Positions 7,163-14,587 of a stretch of 14,736 nt of DNA are shown here, piece after piece. A program made the position numbers and the translations under genes. Origin of the DNA: Syntrophaceae bacterium UBA6252 (GTDB taxonomy: Bacteria; Desulfobacterota; Syntrophia; Syntrophales; UBA6807); NCBI GenBank assembly GCA_002441265.1, contig DJVQ01000037.1:1-14736 (forward strand). The letters are read 5' to 3'. How positions within the stretch are numbered: position 1 is the first letter of the stretch; each line of letters begins with the position of its first letter. Under the pieces are notes generated by a model, which was not told where the DNA came from, did no database searches, and saw nothing but the letters and a program-made list of their open reading frames with translations.

Positions 7163-8332
7163 TCATCCCTCCGCCAGGGTTTCCCCTGCAGGATCGCCCG
7201 GATTCATCAGCGGCATCTCCTCCAGAGGGCATCCGACGATTCTTTCCAACGTTTTCTTTATCTTTTCGGCATGCTCCCGTCTTCGCAATATGGACGCGAG
7301 AACCTTCTCGTCGCCTTTGTGGCGCTCCAATGCGGCGGCAAACCGCTCATCGAGAGATACGCGACATCGGCCCGCCACCAGTTTATCCGCGAGATAGACG
7401 ATTTCGGTCTCCGTGGGAGACTCGCCGCCCGCACTTCCCATGTCCATATGCGCAGCCACGATTTCAGCCACCCGCGCGTAACCGTGCATTCTCAAAAACG
7501 TCGCCCCGGCCCGCGCATGATCCTTCTCGCCCCGCCTGATATCGTGAAGCAATGCGGCGGCGCTCACGAGCTTCCCGTTCAGGCGCACTCCCGCATTGTT
7601 CAGCAGACGAACCAACCGACAGGCGACATCGGCGACCGCGCGGCCGTGCGCCCGCACCGGTTCTTCCGCGCCCGCTTCCTCAAGAAGCTTCCTGCATTCC
7701 TTCCCGTCGGGAATCTTCTCCCTGTCCCCGTAGCTCAGGAGCCGTCGGTAGTCCTTCAGGGTGTCCATATCCAGCAGCACCGCTTCATCATCCACTTCCA
7801 CGCCCCGCGCCTCGGCCTCATGGTCTTTCAGGATTCCCCTCAATCCGTCCGGCGGTGCCGCAGAGGCCATGATTTCAGGAATATAGTTCCCCGGAATCAG
7901 GGGAGGATGCCCTTTCCTGGCCCTGTACACGGGGTAGACAACACCGCGGGGATTCTCCTCAAAGACGGCAAGAATCGCCCGAATCGTGGACGGATCGACC
8001 AGCGGGACATCAACGGGCATGATGAAAAAAGCCCGTGTGTCCGGCTTCAGGGTTGCCACACCCGCCTGTACGGAAGAGAACATCCCCTTCTCGAAATGCC
8101 GGTTTTTCACGACGCCGACGCCCAGATGTCCGACCGCCGCCGCGACCTCATCCGCTCGATACCCCACGACCACTCTGACATCCTGAATTCCAGCGGCGAG
8201 GTGCGCCTTGACCGCCCGTTCCACGACCGTGTCGTCACCGAGTTTCAATAAGGCTTTCAGGGCTCCTTTCATCCTGCTTGAACAGCCTGCCGCGAGGACG
8301 ATCGTCGCCACATGATCCCTGACATCACCCAT
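7163..8332 (-). CDS. MobA/MocA-like nucleotidyltransferase fused to an HD domain
   Basis: This 389-residue protein has two domains. Residues about 8-200 are a MobA-like NTP transferase: IVLAAGCSSRM at 11-21 is the nucleotide-binding loop and MPVDVPLVDP at 105-114 the metal-binding Asp motif. Residues about 225-340 form an HD metal-dependent phosphohydrolase-like domain, with H229, HD at 263-264, H272 and H295 as likely ligands. The first domain probably attaches CMP to molybdenum-molybdopterin, as MocA does, since MOP-type enzymes use the cytosine dinucleotide cofactor. The HD domain may hydrolyse a nucleotide or regulate, but its substrate is unknown. The layout fits the DVU_1551-type family of Desulfovibrio and relatives. 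Its ATG overlaps the end of the XdhC gene by 8 bp and has an AAGG ribosome site. Confidence 0.88.
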   Translation of the reverse strand: MGDVRDHVATIVLAAGCSSRMKGALKALLKLGDDTVVERAVKAHLAAGIQDVRVVVGYRADEVAAAVGHLGVGVVKNRHFEKGMFSSVQAGVATLKPDTRAFFIMPVDVPLVDPSTIRAILAVFEENPRGVVYPVYRARKGHPPLIPGNYIPEIMASAAPPDGLRGILKDHEAEARGVEVDDEAVLLDMDTLKDYRRLLSYGDREKIPDGKECRKLLEEAGAEEPVRAHGRAVADVACRLVRLLNNAGVRLNGKLVSAAALLHDIRRGEKDHARAGATFLRMHGYARVAEIVAAHMDMGSAGGESPTETEIVYLADKLVAGRCRVSLDERFAAALERHKGDEKVLASILRRREHAEKIKKTLERIVGCPLEEMPLMNPGDPAGETLAEG

Positions 8333-9374
8333 CGATCCGCCTTGCCCTCGCCTGAATCAGCTCGCCGATGATGCTGACGGCGATTTCCTCCGGTGTTTCC
8401 GCCTCGATGTCGATCCCGATCGGGGAATGGACCCTTGCCAGTGACGCTTCCTGCACTCCCGACAGGCGCAACTGCCGATAGATCATGTCCCGCTTTCGCC
8501 TGCTGCCGATCATGCCGATATAGCCGGCATCCGTCCGGAGGGCCTGGGCGAGAACGGTCATATCGTAAGCGTGTCCGCGAGTGACGATGACAATGTAGCT
8601 GTTCTCCGAAACAGGCAGGTCCTGCATGCAACGATCCATGCTTTCGGGGACGAGGATCCGGTCCGCCTGCGGGAAGCGTGCCCCGTTGGCATATTCCTCA
8701 CGGTCGTCCACGACGACGGTCCGGAAATCGACAAACGGCGCCAGGTGCGCCAGTTTCTGCGAAACGTGGCCCGCTCCGAAGATATAAACGATCCCGGCAT
8801 CGTGAACAGGTTCGATCAGGTAGCGCGTTTCCCCCAGCTTCACCTGCAGCGGATGACGCCCCTCGCATGCACGATCCAGTGCCTTCCGGTCTTCTTCAGC
8901 CAGGGGCATCCCGACCGGGTCTCCGCCTTTCACGATCAAAGACAGCTTGGTCCGATCTTCGCTTCCAGGACCCGTCTCGATACGGGTCACGATCCGGGCA
9001 TCCCGATCGCAGCGGGCCAACGCGCCGATCGCTCTGCAGACGGCCGCGTTTTCGGGATCACGGGACCGCAGCAGATCGGCAAAGATCTCCGCCCCGCCGC
9101 CGCAGATCATGTCCATCTCGAGCACCTCGCTGCCTGAAAAACGGAAGGCCCGCGTCACGGCCTGCCCGCTTTGAAAGACGGTCCGTGCCAGCCGGATTGC
9201 CTCCGCTTCAAAGAGGCCCCCTCCGATGGTGCCTTCGACGGCACCGTCGCGGCACACCAGCATCCTGCTGCCGGCGGTGCACGGCGCCGATCCGCTCCGA
9301 TCGATGATCGTGACCATCACGACATCTTCGCCCTTTTCAAGCAAATTCAAGCAGGTCAGGAAAAGATTCTTCAT
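8325..9374 (-). CDS. XdhC/CoxI-family molybdoenzyme maturation factor
   Basis: From the ATG at 9374 the protein has 349 residues. The N-terminal XdhC/CoxI domain contains SGSAPCTAGSRMLV and GTIGGGLFEAEA, and MICGGGAEIFAD follows at about 88-99. The C-terminal Rossmann domain starts with VYIFGAGHVSQKLAHL at about 196-211, whose GAGHVS loop is a family hallmark. XdhC proteins bind molybdenum cofactor, promote its sulfuration together with a cysteine desulfurase, and deliver it to xanthine dehydrogenase-type enzymes. I chose this ATG over a GTG at 9431 because family members usually begin with a short MxNLxxTCLxLLxKGE-like stretch. The ribosome site is modest (AAGAGA). A gap of 111 bp separates it from the desulfurase gene, and its end overlaps the NTP transferase gene. 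Confidence 0.9.
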   Translation of the reverse strand: MKNLFLTCLNLLEKGEDVVMVTIIDRSGSAPCTAGSRMLVCRDGAVEGTIGGGLFEAEAIRLARTVFQSGQAVTRAFRFSGSEVLEMDMICGGGAEIFADLLRSRDPENAAVCRAIGALARCDRDARIVTRIETGPGSEDRTKLSLIVKGGDPVGMPLAEEDRKALDRACEGRHPLQVKLGETRYLIEPVHDAGIVYIFGAGHVSQKLAHLAPFVDFRTVVVDDREEYANGARFPQADRILVPESMDRCMQDLPVSENSYIVIVTRGHAYDMTVLAQALRTDAGYIGMIGSRRKRDMIYRQLRLSGVQEASLARVHSPIGIDIEAETPEEIAVSIIGELIQARARRIDG

Positions 9375-9485
9375 GGACAATCTCTTGAAATCCTTCCAAT
9401 CCTTGACGGGCGCTTGCGCATGAGACAACACATCACCCGAGGCGCCGATTATACGTTTTTCGAAGCCGAAAAGGAATCCGGCCGC

Positions 9486-10649
9486 TTATTTGTTTTTGCC
9501 GATCTCGGCCATGGCGGAAACGGCGGCGTCGACATCATCGATCGTGTTGAACGGACCGATGCTGAAGCGGACACCTCCCAATGGAAACGTCTTCAGGTCC
9601 CGATGCGCCAAAGGTGCGCAATGCAGCCCGGTCCGGACCGCGATGCCGTAGTCGCCGTCCAGGATGGCGCCGACGTCTTCCGGCATCATGTTGCGAACAT
9701 TGGTCATGAGCACGGCCAGCCGGTCGTCCCAATCGAGAGGGCCATGCATCCGGACGGAGGAGATTTCGGACAACCCCTGCGCCATGCGTTGCGCCAGGGC
9801 GACTTCCTTCGTCCGGATGGCATCGACGCCGATATCTTCCACGTATTCCAGTCCCGCTCCAAGGCCGATGATTCCCAGGACGTTCAGCGTGCCGGTTTCC
9901 AGGCGGTGGGGATAGGACCGGGTGTGCACCAGGCTTTCGGAGTCGACCCCCGTGCCTCCGAACCGGGTGGTCCGGATATCGAGATCACCGGTAAGCACAA
10001 GCCCCCCGATGCCCGAGGGTCCCAGAAGCGATTTGTGTCCCGTGAAGGCGATCGCGCTCACCCCCCATTCCCGCATGCGTATGGGCACCAGCCCCGCGCT
10101 CTGGGCGCAGTCGAGGATGAGAGGCACATCATGATCTCGGCAGACCCGGCCGATTGCCCGCGCATCCTGAATGGTTCCCGTAACATTGGATGCGTGGTTG
10201 ATGATCACCATCCTGGTCGCCGGTTTGATCGCGCGGGCGATGTCCCCCGGATCGATGCGTCCCCGCTCGTCGAATTTCACCAGGTCACAGGTAAGGAGCC
10301 CAAGGCTTTGAAAGTGATGAAGGGGACGGAGCACGGAGTTGTGTTCCAGCCGCGAGCTCACGACATGACAGCCCGGTTCGATCAACCCCTGGATCAGCAG
10401 ATTGAGCGCATCCGATGCGTTGGCGGCAAATGCCACGCGCTCGGGATCGTCGCTCCCGAAAAACCGGCAGAGGTGTTCCCGGACGTCCATCACCAGATCG
10501 GCGGCCATCATGGACAGGTCGTAACCGCCGCGACCGGGAGACACTCCCAAGGACCGATAGGTATCCATCATTTTACCGAGGACCCCTTCGGGCTTCGGGA
10601 AAACGGTGGCGGCATTATCCAGATAGATCAGTCGCTCTTGGCGGTCCAT
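9486..10649 (-). CDS. Cysteine desulfurase, class V aminotransferase fold
   Basis: From the ATG at 10649 this is a 387-residue PLP enzyme. Key residues are visible: H103 (in RLEHNS), D180 and Q183 (LDCAQSAG), the PLP-binding lysine K206 (FTGHKSLLGPSG), and the likely persulfide-forming C344 (RTGLHCAPL). The opening IYLDNAATVFPKP is typical of the NifS/SufS-like group found next to selenium or molybdenum hydroxylase genes. It should strip sulfur from cysteine; the neighbours suggest the sulfur goes to the terminal sulfido ligand of molybdenum, as proposed for Rhodobacter NifS4 with XdhC. A TTG at 10667 extends the frame by six codons, but the ATG has a better-placed AAAGG ribosome site. Its start overlaps the 3' end of the DsrC-like gene by 22 bp. 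Confidence 0.92.
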   Translation of the reverse strand: MDRQERLIYLDNAATVFPKPEGVLGKMMDTYRSLGVSPGRGGYDLSMMAADLVMDVREHLCRFFGSDDPERVAFAANASDALNLLIQGLIEPGCHVVSSRLEHNSVLRPLHHFQSLGLLTCDLVKFDERGRIDPGDIARAIKPATRMVIINHASNVTGTIQDARAIGRVCRDHDVPLILDCAQSAGLVPIRMREWGVSAIAFTGHKSLLGPSGIGGLVLTGDLDIRTTRFGGTGVDSESLVHTRSYPHRLETGTLNVLGIIGLGAGLEYVEDIGVDAIRTKEVALAQRMAQGLSEISSVRMHGPLDWDDRLAVLMTNVRNMMPEDVGAILDGDYGIAVRTGLHCAPLAHRDLKTFPLGGVRFSIGPFNTIDDVDAAVSAMAEIGKNK

Positions 10650-11008
10650 CCGACAGCCTTTCTGCAACCCTTGGGATCGGGCAGGCCGGCCAACCGGCGC
10701 ACCCCGTACTTGAGGCCGCCGGGAAACAATGCTTCAAGCTCCGCCAGACTCAACCCGGTCCCGGCTTTCATGTGGTGATTCAAGGGGGATTTCCCCTGTT
10801 CCGTATAGAATTTTCTGATGAAGCGAACGGCCATCCACTGCTTCCCGCTCACTTCCCCCACACCGGCTTCCCGCGCCAGAACGTTGAAAATATCCTCCGT
10901 CCACTGGGAAGGGTTCATCAAAAACCCCTCCCCGTCGAACATGACGTCAATGCCGGCGATGGTGCGGACATACGGCCGCTTGATCGTCCGGCTTTCGCTT
11001 TCGCTCAT
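10628..11008 (-). CDS. DsrC/TusE-like sulfur-carrier protein with C-terminal extension
   Basis: From the ATG at 11008 this is a 126-residue member of the DsrC/TusE family: IAGIDVMFDGEGFLMNPSQW at 17-36, EVSGKQWMAVRFIRKFY at 52-68, and the arm motif LAGLPDPKGC at 106-115. C115 corresponds to the sulfur-carrying penultimate cysteine (CysB). The second cysteine of dissimilatory DsrC, 11 residues earlier, is R104 here, so the protein is TusE-like rather than a trisulfide-forming DsrC. Unusually, 11 residues follow the cysteine, whereas the family normally ends one residue later. That extension spans the overlap with the cysteine desulfurase start. The neighbours suggest it accepts or relays sulfur from the desulfurase during molybdenum cofactor maturation. 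A longer upstream frame is rejected because homology begins near this ATG. Confidence 0.88.
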   Translation of the reverse strand: MSESESRTIKRPYVRTIAGIDVMFDGEGFLMNPSQWTEDIFNVLAREAGVGEVSGKQWMAVRFIRKFYTEQGKSPLNHHMKAGTGLSLAELEALFPGGLKYGVRRLAGLPDPKGCRKAVGWTAKSD

Positions 11009-11024
11009 AAACCCCGCCGGCTCG

Positions 11025-13745
11025 CTATTTCCTGCCCAGGGCCGACAATACCTTCTCCGGGGTGATGGGCAGATCGCAGATACGAACCCCGGCGGCATTG
11101 TAAACGGCATTGGCGATTGCCGGATGCGTGGCGATCAGGGTGAATTCCCCTATGCCGGTACCGCCTAATGGCCCGTTGGTTCTGGGAGTTTCCAGAAACA
11201 TCGTCTCCTTGGGGAAATAGGTCGCAAAAGTGGGGAACTTGAATGTGACCCAGTCCTTGGTTTTTCCAAGGACAAAGTGCTCCCGAAGGGCGTATCCCGC
11301 CCCCATGTCCGCGCCGCCTTCCACCTGACCGATGGCGGCCTGCGGATTCAGGATCGTCCCGGCATCGACGACCGTGGTCATCTTCAGAATCCTCACCTCA
11401 CCCGTCCTGGTGTCGACTTCCACCTCGGCCAACTGGGCCCCGTGCACGAAGGACCCCCATGTCTTGCCTTTGCCGGTTTTCCTGTCGACCCCCATGACAT
11501 CGTCGAGGATTCTCTTTCCCATATAGCGGGTGGGCTTGCCCGCCGCCTTCAGTTCCGCGTGGGTCGCGGCCCCCGCTTCCTTCATGGCTTTTTTGAGCGC
11601 TTCACACGCCTTTACCAGCGCCCCTCCCGACATGAAAGTCTGCCTCGACGATGCCGACACCCCTGCATCGGGAACAAGCTCCGAATCACGGGTCACCAGC
11701 CTGATTTTTTCCATGGGGATCCCCGTGCAGTGCGCTGCGATCTGGCTCAACATGGCATCATTGCCTTCGCCTGGGTCGGCGACCGACCCGTAGATCGTCA
11801 GGCCGTCATCCGGGTCCAGTTCAATGGCCATGTTGGACGAATCATTGGCCGATCCGATGCCGAAACTGGCTCCCCCAAGGCCGACGCCCCTTCGGATGTA
11901 CTCGCTTGTTTTTTCCCCGGCCTCTTTGCACGCCTTTTCGTAAACAGGCTTCAGGTGTTCCATGCAGCCCAGGAAAGCCCACTCGTCGACCACCTGCCCC
12001 GTGCCCGTGGTTCCGCCGGGACGAAGGGAGTTTTTCAGCCTGAACTCCAAAGGATCCATTTTCAATTTCTCGGCCATCATGTCCACGGCCAACTCGAGGG
12101 CGAAATTCGTCTGCGGGGGTCCCGCCCCCCGGGCGGATCCTCCCCAGGCGTCATTGGTATAGACGAGTTTCCCGTTGGCCTTGACATGAGGAAAGTTGTA
12201 GGCGCCGGTCAGCATGTCCATGGAACGATCCATGATCACGAAACCCACGGAAGCGTGCGCCCCCTTCTCGGCGATGAAGTCCATGCACAATGCCGTGAGC
12301 TTTCCGTCCGCATCGGCCCCTAACCGCACGTCCATGCTGTACGGGTGCCTTTTTGTGGTCATCACCATGGACTCGGCCAGGGTCGCCGTGTATCGCACCG
12401 GCCGTTTGAAATGAAGCGCGGCCGCAGCCGCGATCCCCTCCGCGGTAATGTCGGTTTTTATTCCAAACTGCCCTCCCGCAAAAGCCTCGATGTAACGGAC
12501 ATTGTCCCAGCCGACCGCGGTTGAGAGAATCGCCGCGTGCATGTGCACGTGGAGCGAACGGCCGATGACCACAAGCTGGGCGTCCTCTCCTTCGCCGTCC
12601 AGATAGGCGATTGCCGTTTCGGGTTCCAGGGGGGCCTGATGGACCATTTGAGTGGAGAAGCGTCCCTCTATGACATGCGCGGAAGCAGCAAGGGCTTTTT
12701 CCGCATCCCCTTTGACAAGCTCCGATTCATAAAGGACATTCGGGAAGTTCGGATCCGGATTGACATGGGGCGCGCCCTCGGCAAGCGCTTCCGCGGCGGT
12801 TGCCACCCGTGGAAGAACTTCATAGTCCACCCGTACCGCGGCGGCCGCCGCCCGCGCCTCTTCCCTGGTCCGGGCCGCCACGGCGGCAATCGGCGATCCG
12901 AGAACGGTCGCATGCTCGGCGCAAAAGATGAATTCATCGGGGACCGTCACGGCGACGCTGTTCGATCCCTTGATGTCCCTGGCCGTCATGACGCCCGCCA
13001 CGCCGGGCATTTTTTCCGCTTCCGCAAAGTCGATCGACTTTATTCTTGCGTTGAAGTGCGGGCTTCTCACCGCGGCAATCTCCAGCGCTCCGGGAATGAC
13101 GATGTCATCGGTGTACTGAACGACACCGCAGGCTTTCATCATGGACCACGGACGGGGGTGGGAGATCCCGATCTTTCCGGCGGACGCGGAGGGGCGCACC
13201 CGATCGGGCGTTGTCTCGCCTCTCAGGAAACTGCCGGCGAGCTGGACGGCTTCGATGATCTTGCCGTAGCCGGTACACCGGCAGAGATTGCGGCGCAGGG
13301 CTTTCTTGATGTCCTCCTCGCTCGGGTCTCTGTTCACGTCAAGCAGGCCCTTGGCCGCCATGATCATTCCAGGCATGCAGAAGCCGCACTGAATCGCTCC
13401 GGACAGGACAAAGGCTTCCTGAATCAGATGGGGGTTGTCCGGCGTACCCAGACCCTCGATGGTAATGACATCGGCTCCTTCCAGATCGATCACCTTTTTC
13501 AGACAGGATCGCACGGTCCTGCCGTTCACGATCACGGTGCAGGCGCCGCACTGTCCCTTTCGATCGCAGGATTGTTTCGTTCCGGTCAAACCGAGTTCCC
13601 TGCGGAGCAGATCCAGGAGAACCATTTTATCATCGACAATGAACTCATTCTGAATACCGTTCACTTTGAAGCTTATTTTTTTCAATGGCCGCTGTCCCCT
13701 TTTCATCATTTTTGAACCCGTTGGAACCCCTGCTCCATCATGCAT
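11025..13745 (-). CDS. Molybdenum-iron-sulfur aldehyde oxidoreductase, one-chain MOP type (xanthine oxidase family)
   Basis: This 906-residue protein has the size and order of Desulfovibrio gigas MOP (907 residues). The N-terminal plant-type [2Fe-2S] domain has C60, C66, C69 and C81. The second [2Fe-2S] domain has C120, C123, C155 and C157 (CGFCMPG, NLCRCTGY). The two molybdopterin-binding domains follow from about 195 without a FAD domain. Visible active-site features are AGGQFGIK (423-430), GGSARGAGPPQ (535-545) and the catalytic glutamate E867 in GGTGIGEF, close to E869 of MOP. It should hydroxylate aldehydes to acids, passing electrons through both clusters to an unknown acceptor. The ATG at 13745 has an AAAGG site; ATGs at 13709 and 13706 remain possible. 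The SCP2-like gene ends 30 bp upstream and the DsrC-like gene begins 16 bp downstream. Confidence 0.93.
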   Translation of the reverse strand: MHDGAGVPTGSKMMKRGQRPLKKISFKVNGIQNEFIVDDKMVLLDLLRRELGLTGTKQSCDRKGQCGACTVIVNGRTVRSCLKKVIDLEGADVITIEGLGTPDNPHLIQEAFVLSGAIQCGFCMPGMIMAAKGLLDVNRDPSEEDIKKALRRNLCRCTGYGKIIEAVQLAGSFLRGETTPDRVRPSASAGKIGISHPRPWSMMKACGVVQYTDDIVIPGALEIAAVRSPHFNARIKSIDFAEAEKMPGVAGVMTARDIKGSNSVAVTVPDEFIFCAEHATVLGSPIAAVAARTREEARAAAAAVRVDYEVLPRVATAAEALAEGAPHVNPDPNFPNVLYESELVKGDAEKALAASAHVIEGRFSTQMVHQAPLEPETAIAYLDGEGEDAQLVVIGRSLHVHMHAAILSTAVGWDNVRYIEAFAGGQFGIKTDITAEGIAAAAALHFKRPVRYTATLAESMVMTTKRHPYSMDVRLGADADGKLTALCMDFIAEKGAHASVGFVIMDRSMDMLTGAYNFPHVKANGKLVYTNDAWGGSARGAGPPQTNFALELAVDMMAEKLKMDPLEFRLKNSLRPGGTTGTGQVVDEWAFLGCMEHLKPVYEKACKEAGEKTSEYIRRGVGLGGASFGIGSANDSSNMAIELDPDDGLTIYGSVADPGEGNDAMLSQIAAHCTGIPMEKIRLVTRDSELVPDAGVSASSRQTFMSGGALVKACEALKKAMKEAGAATHAELKAAGKPTRYMGKRILDDVMGVDRKTGKGKTWGSFVHGAQLAEVEVDTRTGEVRILKMTTVVDAGTILNPQAAIGQVEGGADMGAGYALREHFVLGKTKDWVTFKFPTFATYFPKETMFLETPRTNGPLGGTGIGEFTLIATHPAIANAVYNAAGVRICDLPITPEKVLSALGRK

Positions 13746-13775
13746 GCCAACCTTTCAAATCCGGCCCGGCATCCG

Positions 13776-14195
13776 TTACGCGATGATCTTGTCCTCCCAC
13801 CCAAGGTCCTTGAGGACCTTCGTATAGGTGGCGGCGATCAGGTGCAGTTTGGGGGCCAGTTTCAGGAGCGCCGTTGCCGATCCCATCACCCGGATCTTCT
13901 TGAGCGCGATAGCCATGGCCGGATCGAGCTTGTTGGACCAGGAACGATGGGCGTCATCGGCAGACAGGCTCATGACCAGGTCCGGCGTTTCGGCCGGCTT
14001 GCCCGCTCCGATCTTCAGTTCCCCCCCGCGCGTGTCCAGATGGAAGGAACAGTTGGGACCGCTCTCCGTGTAGTCGAACCAGATGAGTTGATCGACCTTT
14101 CTCAGACCCGGGCCGAGTTCGGGATCTTTGCCTGATGCCTCGAAGAGTGCCAGAAATGCCTTGATCGGTTCCGTTTCGTCTTTCCAGAATTCCAT
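13776..14195 (-). CDS. SCP2 sterol-carrier-like protein
   Basis: From the ATG at 14195 this is a 139-residue single-domain protein of the SCP2 (sterol-binding/lipid-transfer) superfamily. Supporting stretches are IWFDYTESGPNCSFHLDTRG and, after a short gap, LKIGAGKPAETPDLVMSLSA. These are followed by a helix and the fold's KKIRVMGSATALLKLAPKL segment near residues 101-119. Such proteins bind hydrophobic ligands (fatty acyl chains, acyl-CoA, sterols) in a pocket. I chose this ATG because AGGAGG lies 7 bp upstream and homology begins here; the longer frame back to 14384 is low-complexity and unsupported. It is the first gene of the molybdoenzyme operon. It may hold a hydrophobic substrate for the oxidoreductase; that is inference. 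Confidence 0.88.
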   Translation of the reverse strand: MEFWKDETEPIKAFLALFEASGKDPELGPGLRKVDQLIWFDYTESGPNCSFHLDTRGGELKIGAGKPAETPDLVMSLSADDAHRSWSNKLDPAMAIALKKIRVMGSATALLKLAPKLHLIAATYTKVLKDLGWEDKIIA

Positions 14196-14445
14196 GATTT
14201 TCCTCCTGTCGGGATTTGTAGAGCTTTCAATTGCGGGTTCGGGACATCCTCCGCCTCCCGGCGGCGAGGGGGCATCCGATCCTGCCGTCCCCGAGGCGGC
14301 ATGCCCTCGATCTTCCGGCCGCGTCCCTGTAAACGTCCACCTGCGCCCGGTAAAGCGTACTTTCACCATCGCGGAAAACCGCATCCATGCACTTTTCTAT
14401 AACGGCTTTCGGAACTTCGGCTTCACCGCCGATTCGCTTCGTTCC
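14196..14445 (-). other. 5' leader of the molybdoenzyme operon
   Basis: About 250 nt separate the predicted sigma-54 start site from the SCP2-like ATG. It holds a GC-rich hairpin at 14251-14264 (CCGCC, loop TCCC, GGCGG) and a small GCGG-AAAA-CCGC hairpin at 14371-14382. A 53-codon frame starting at 14388 has only a weak ribosome site and shows no homology I recognise. No known riboswitch is identifiable by eye. Confidence 0.4.
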
Positions 14446-14455
14446 ATAATAGACA

Positions 14456-14471
14456 AGCAACTTATATGCCA
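14456..14471 (-). promoter_or_regulatory. Sigma-54 (RpoN) -24/-12 promoter for the SCP2/aldehyde oxidoreductase operon
   Basis: The minus strand reads TGGCATATAAGTTGCT, with GG-N10-GC spacing and a full match to TGGCAYR-N4-TTGCW. It aligns exactly with the promoter in copy A. The start site would be near 14445, pointing at the SCP2-like gene. Confidence 0.75.
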
Positions 14472-14499
14472 TTATAACCGGCAGATATACGCCACGCAA
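14471..14499 (-). promoter_or_regulatory. Possible overlapping sigma-70 promoter
   Basis: TTGCGT and TATAAT are separated by 17 bp on the minus strand, just upstream of the sigma-54 -24 element. The match is good, but the equivalent bases of copy A are not conserved, so it may be chance in an AT-rich stretch or a basal promoter specific to this operon. Confidence 0.3.
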
Positions 14500-14558
14500 C
14501 ATGCCGACAATTATAGATATTATGAAATTGCGTGTGCTATAAATAACATAATATAGAA

Positions 14559-14587
14559 CGATATATGGCACATGGTGCGATATGTCG
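14559..14587. promoter_or_regulatory. 29-bp dyad, candidate enhancer (activator) binding site, copy B
   Basis: Twelve of 14 base pairs are complementary: outer arms CGATATAT and TATGTCG, inner arms GGCAC and GGTGC around ATG. The centre at 14573 lies 103 bp upstream of the -24 GG. With copy A the rough consensus is CGAYATATG-N-CAC-N3-GTGCGA-N-ATRTCG. It is the candidate binding site of an unidentified sigma-54 activator. Confidence 0.65.

Noticed and set aside
9448..9453. TATAAT in the gap before the XdhC gene as an internal promoter
   Set aside because: There is no good -35 element at the right distance, and a lone hexamer is expected by chance in a window this long.
9171..10778. Plus-strand open frame of 535 codons
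   Set aside because: It is antisense to the desulfurase and neighbouring genes and has shadow-frame composition.
12537..13715. Plus-strand open frame of 392 codons
   Set aside because: It is antisense to the Fe-S and molybdopterin domains of the aldehyde oxidoreductase, which are unmistakable.
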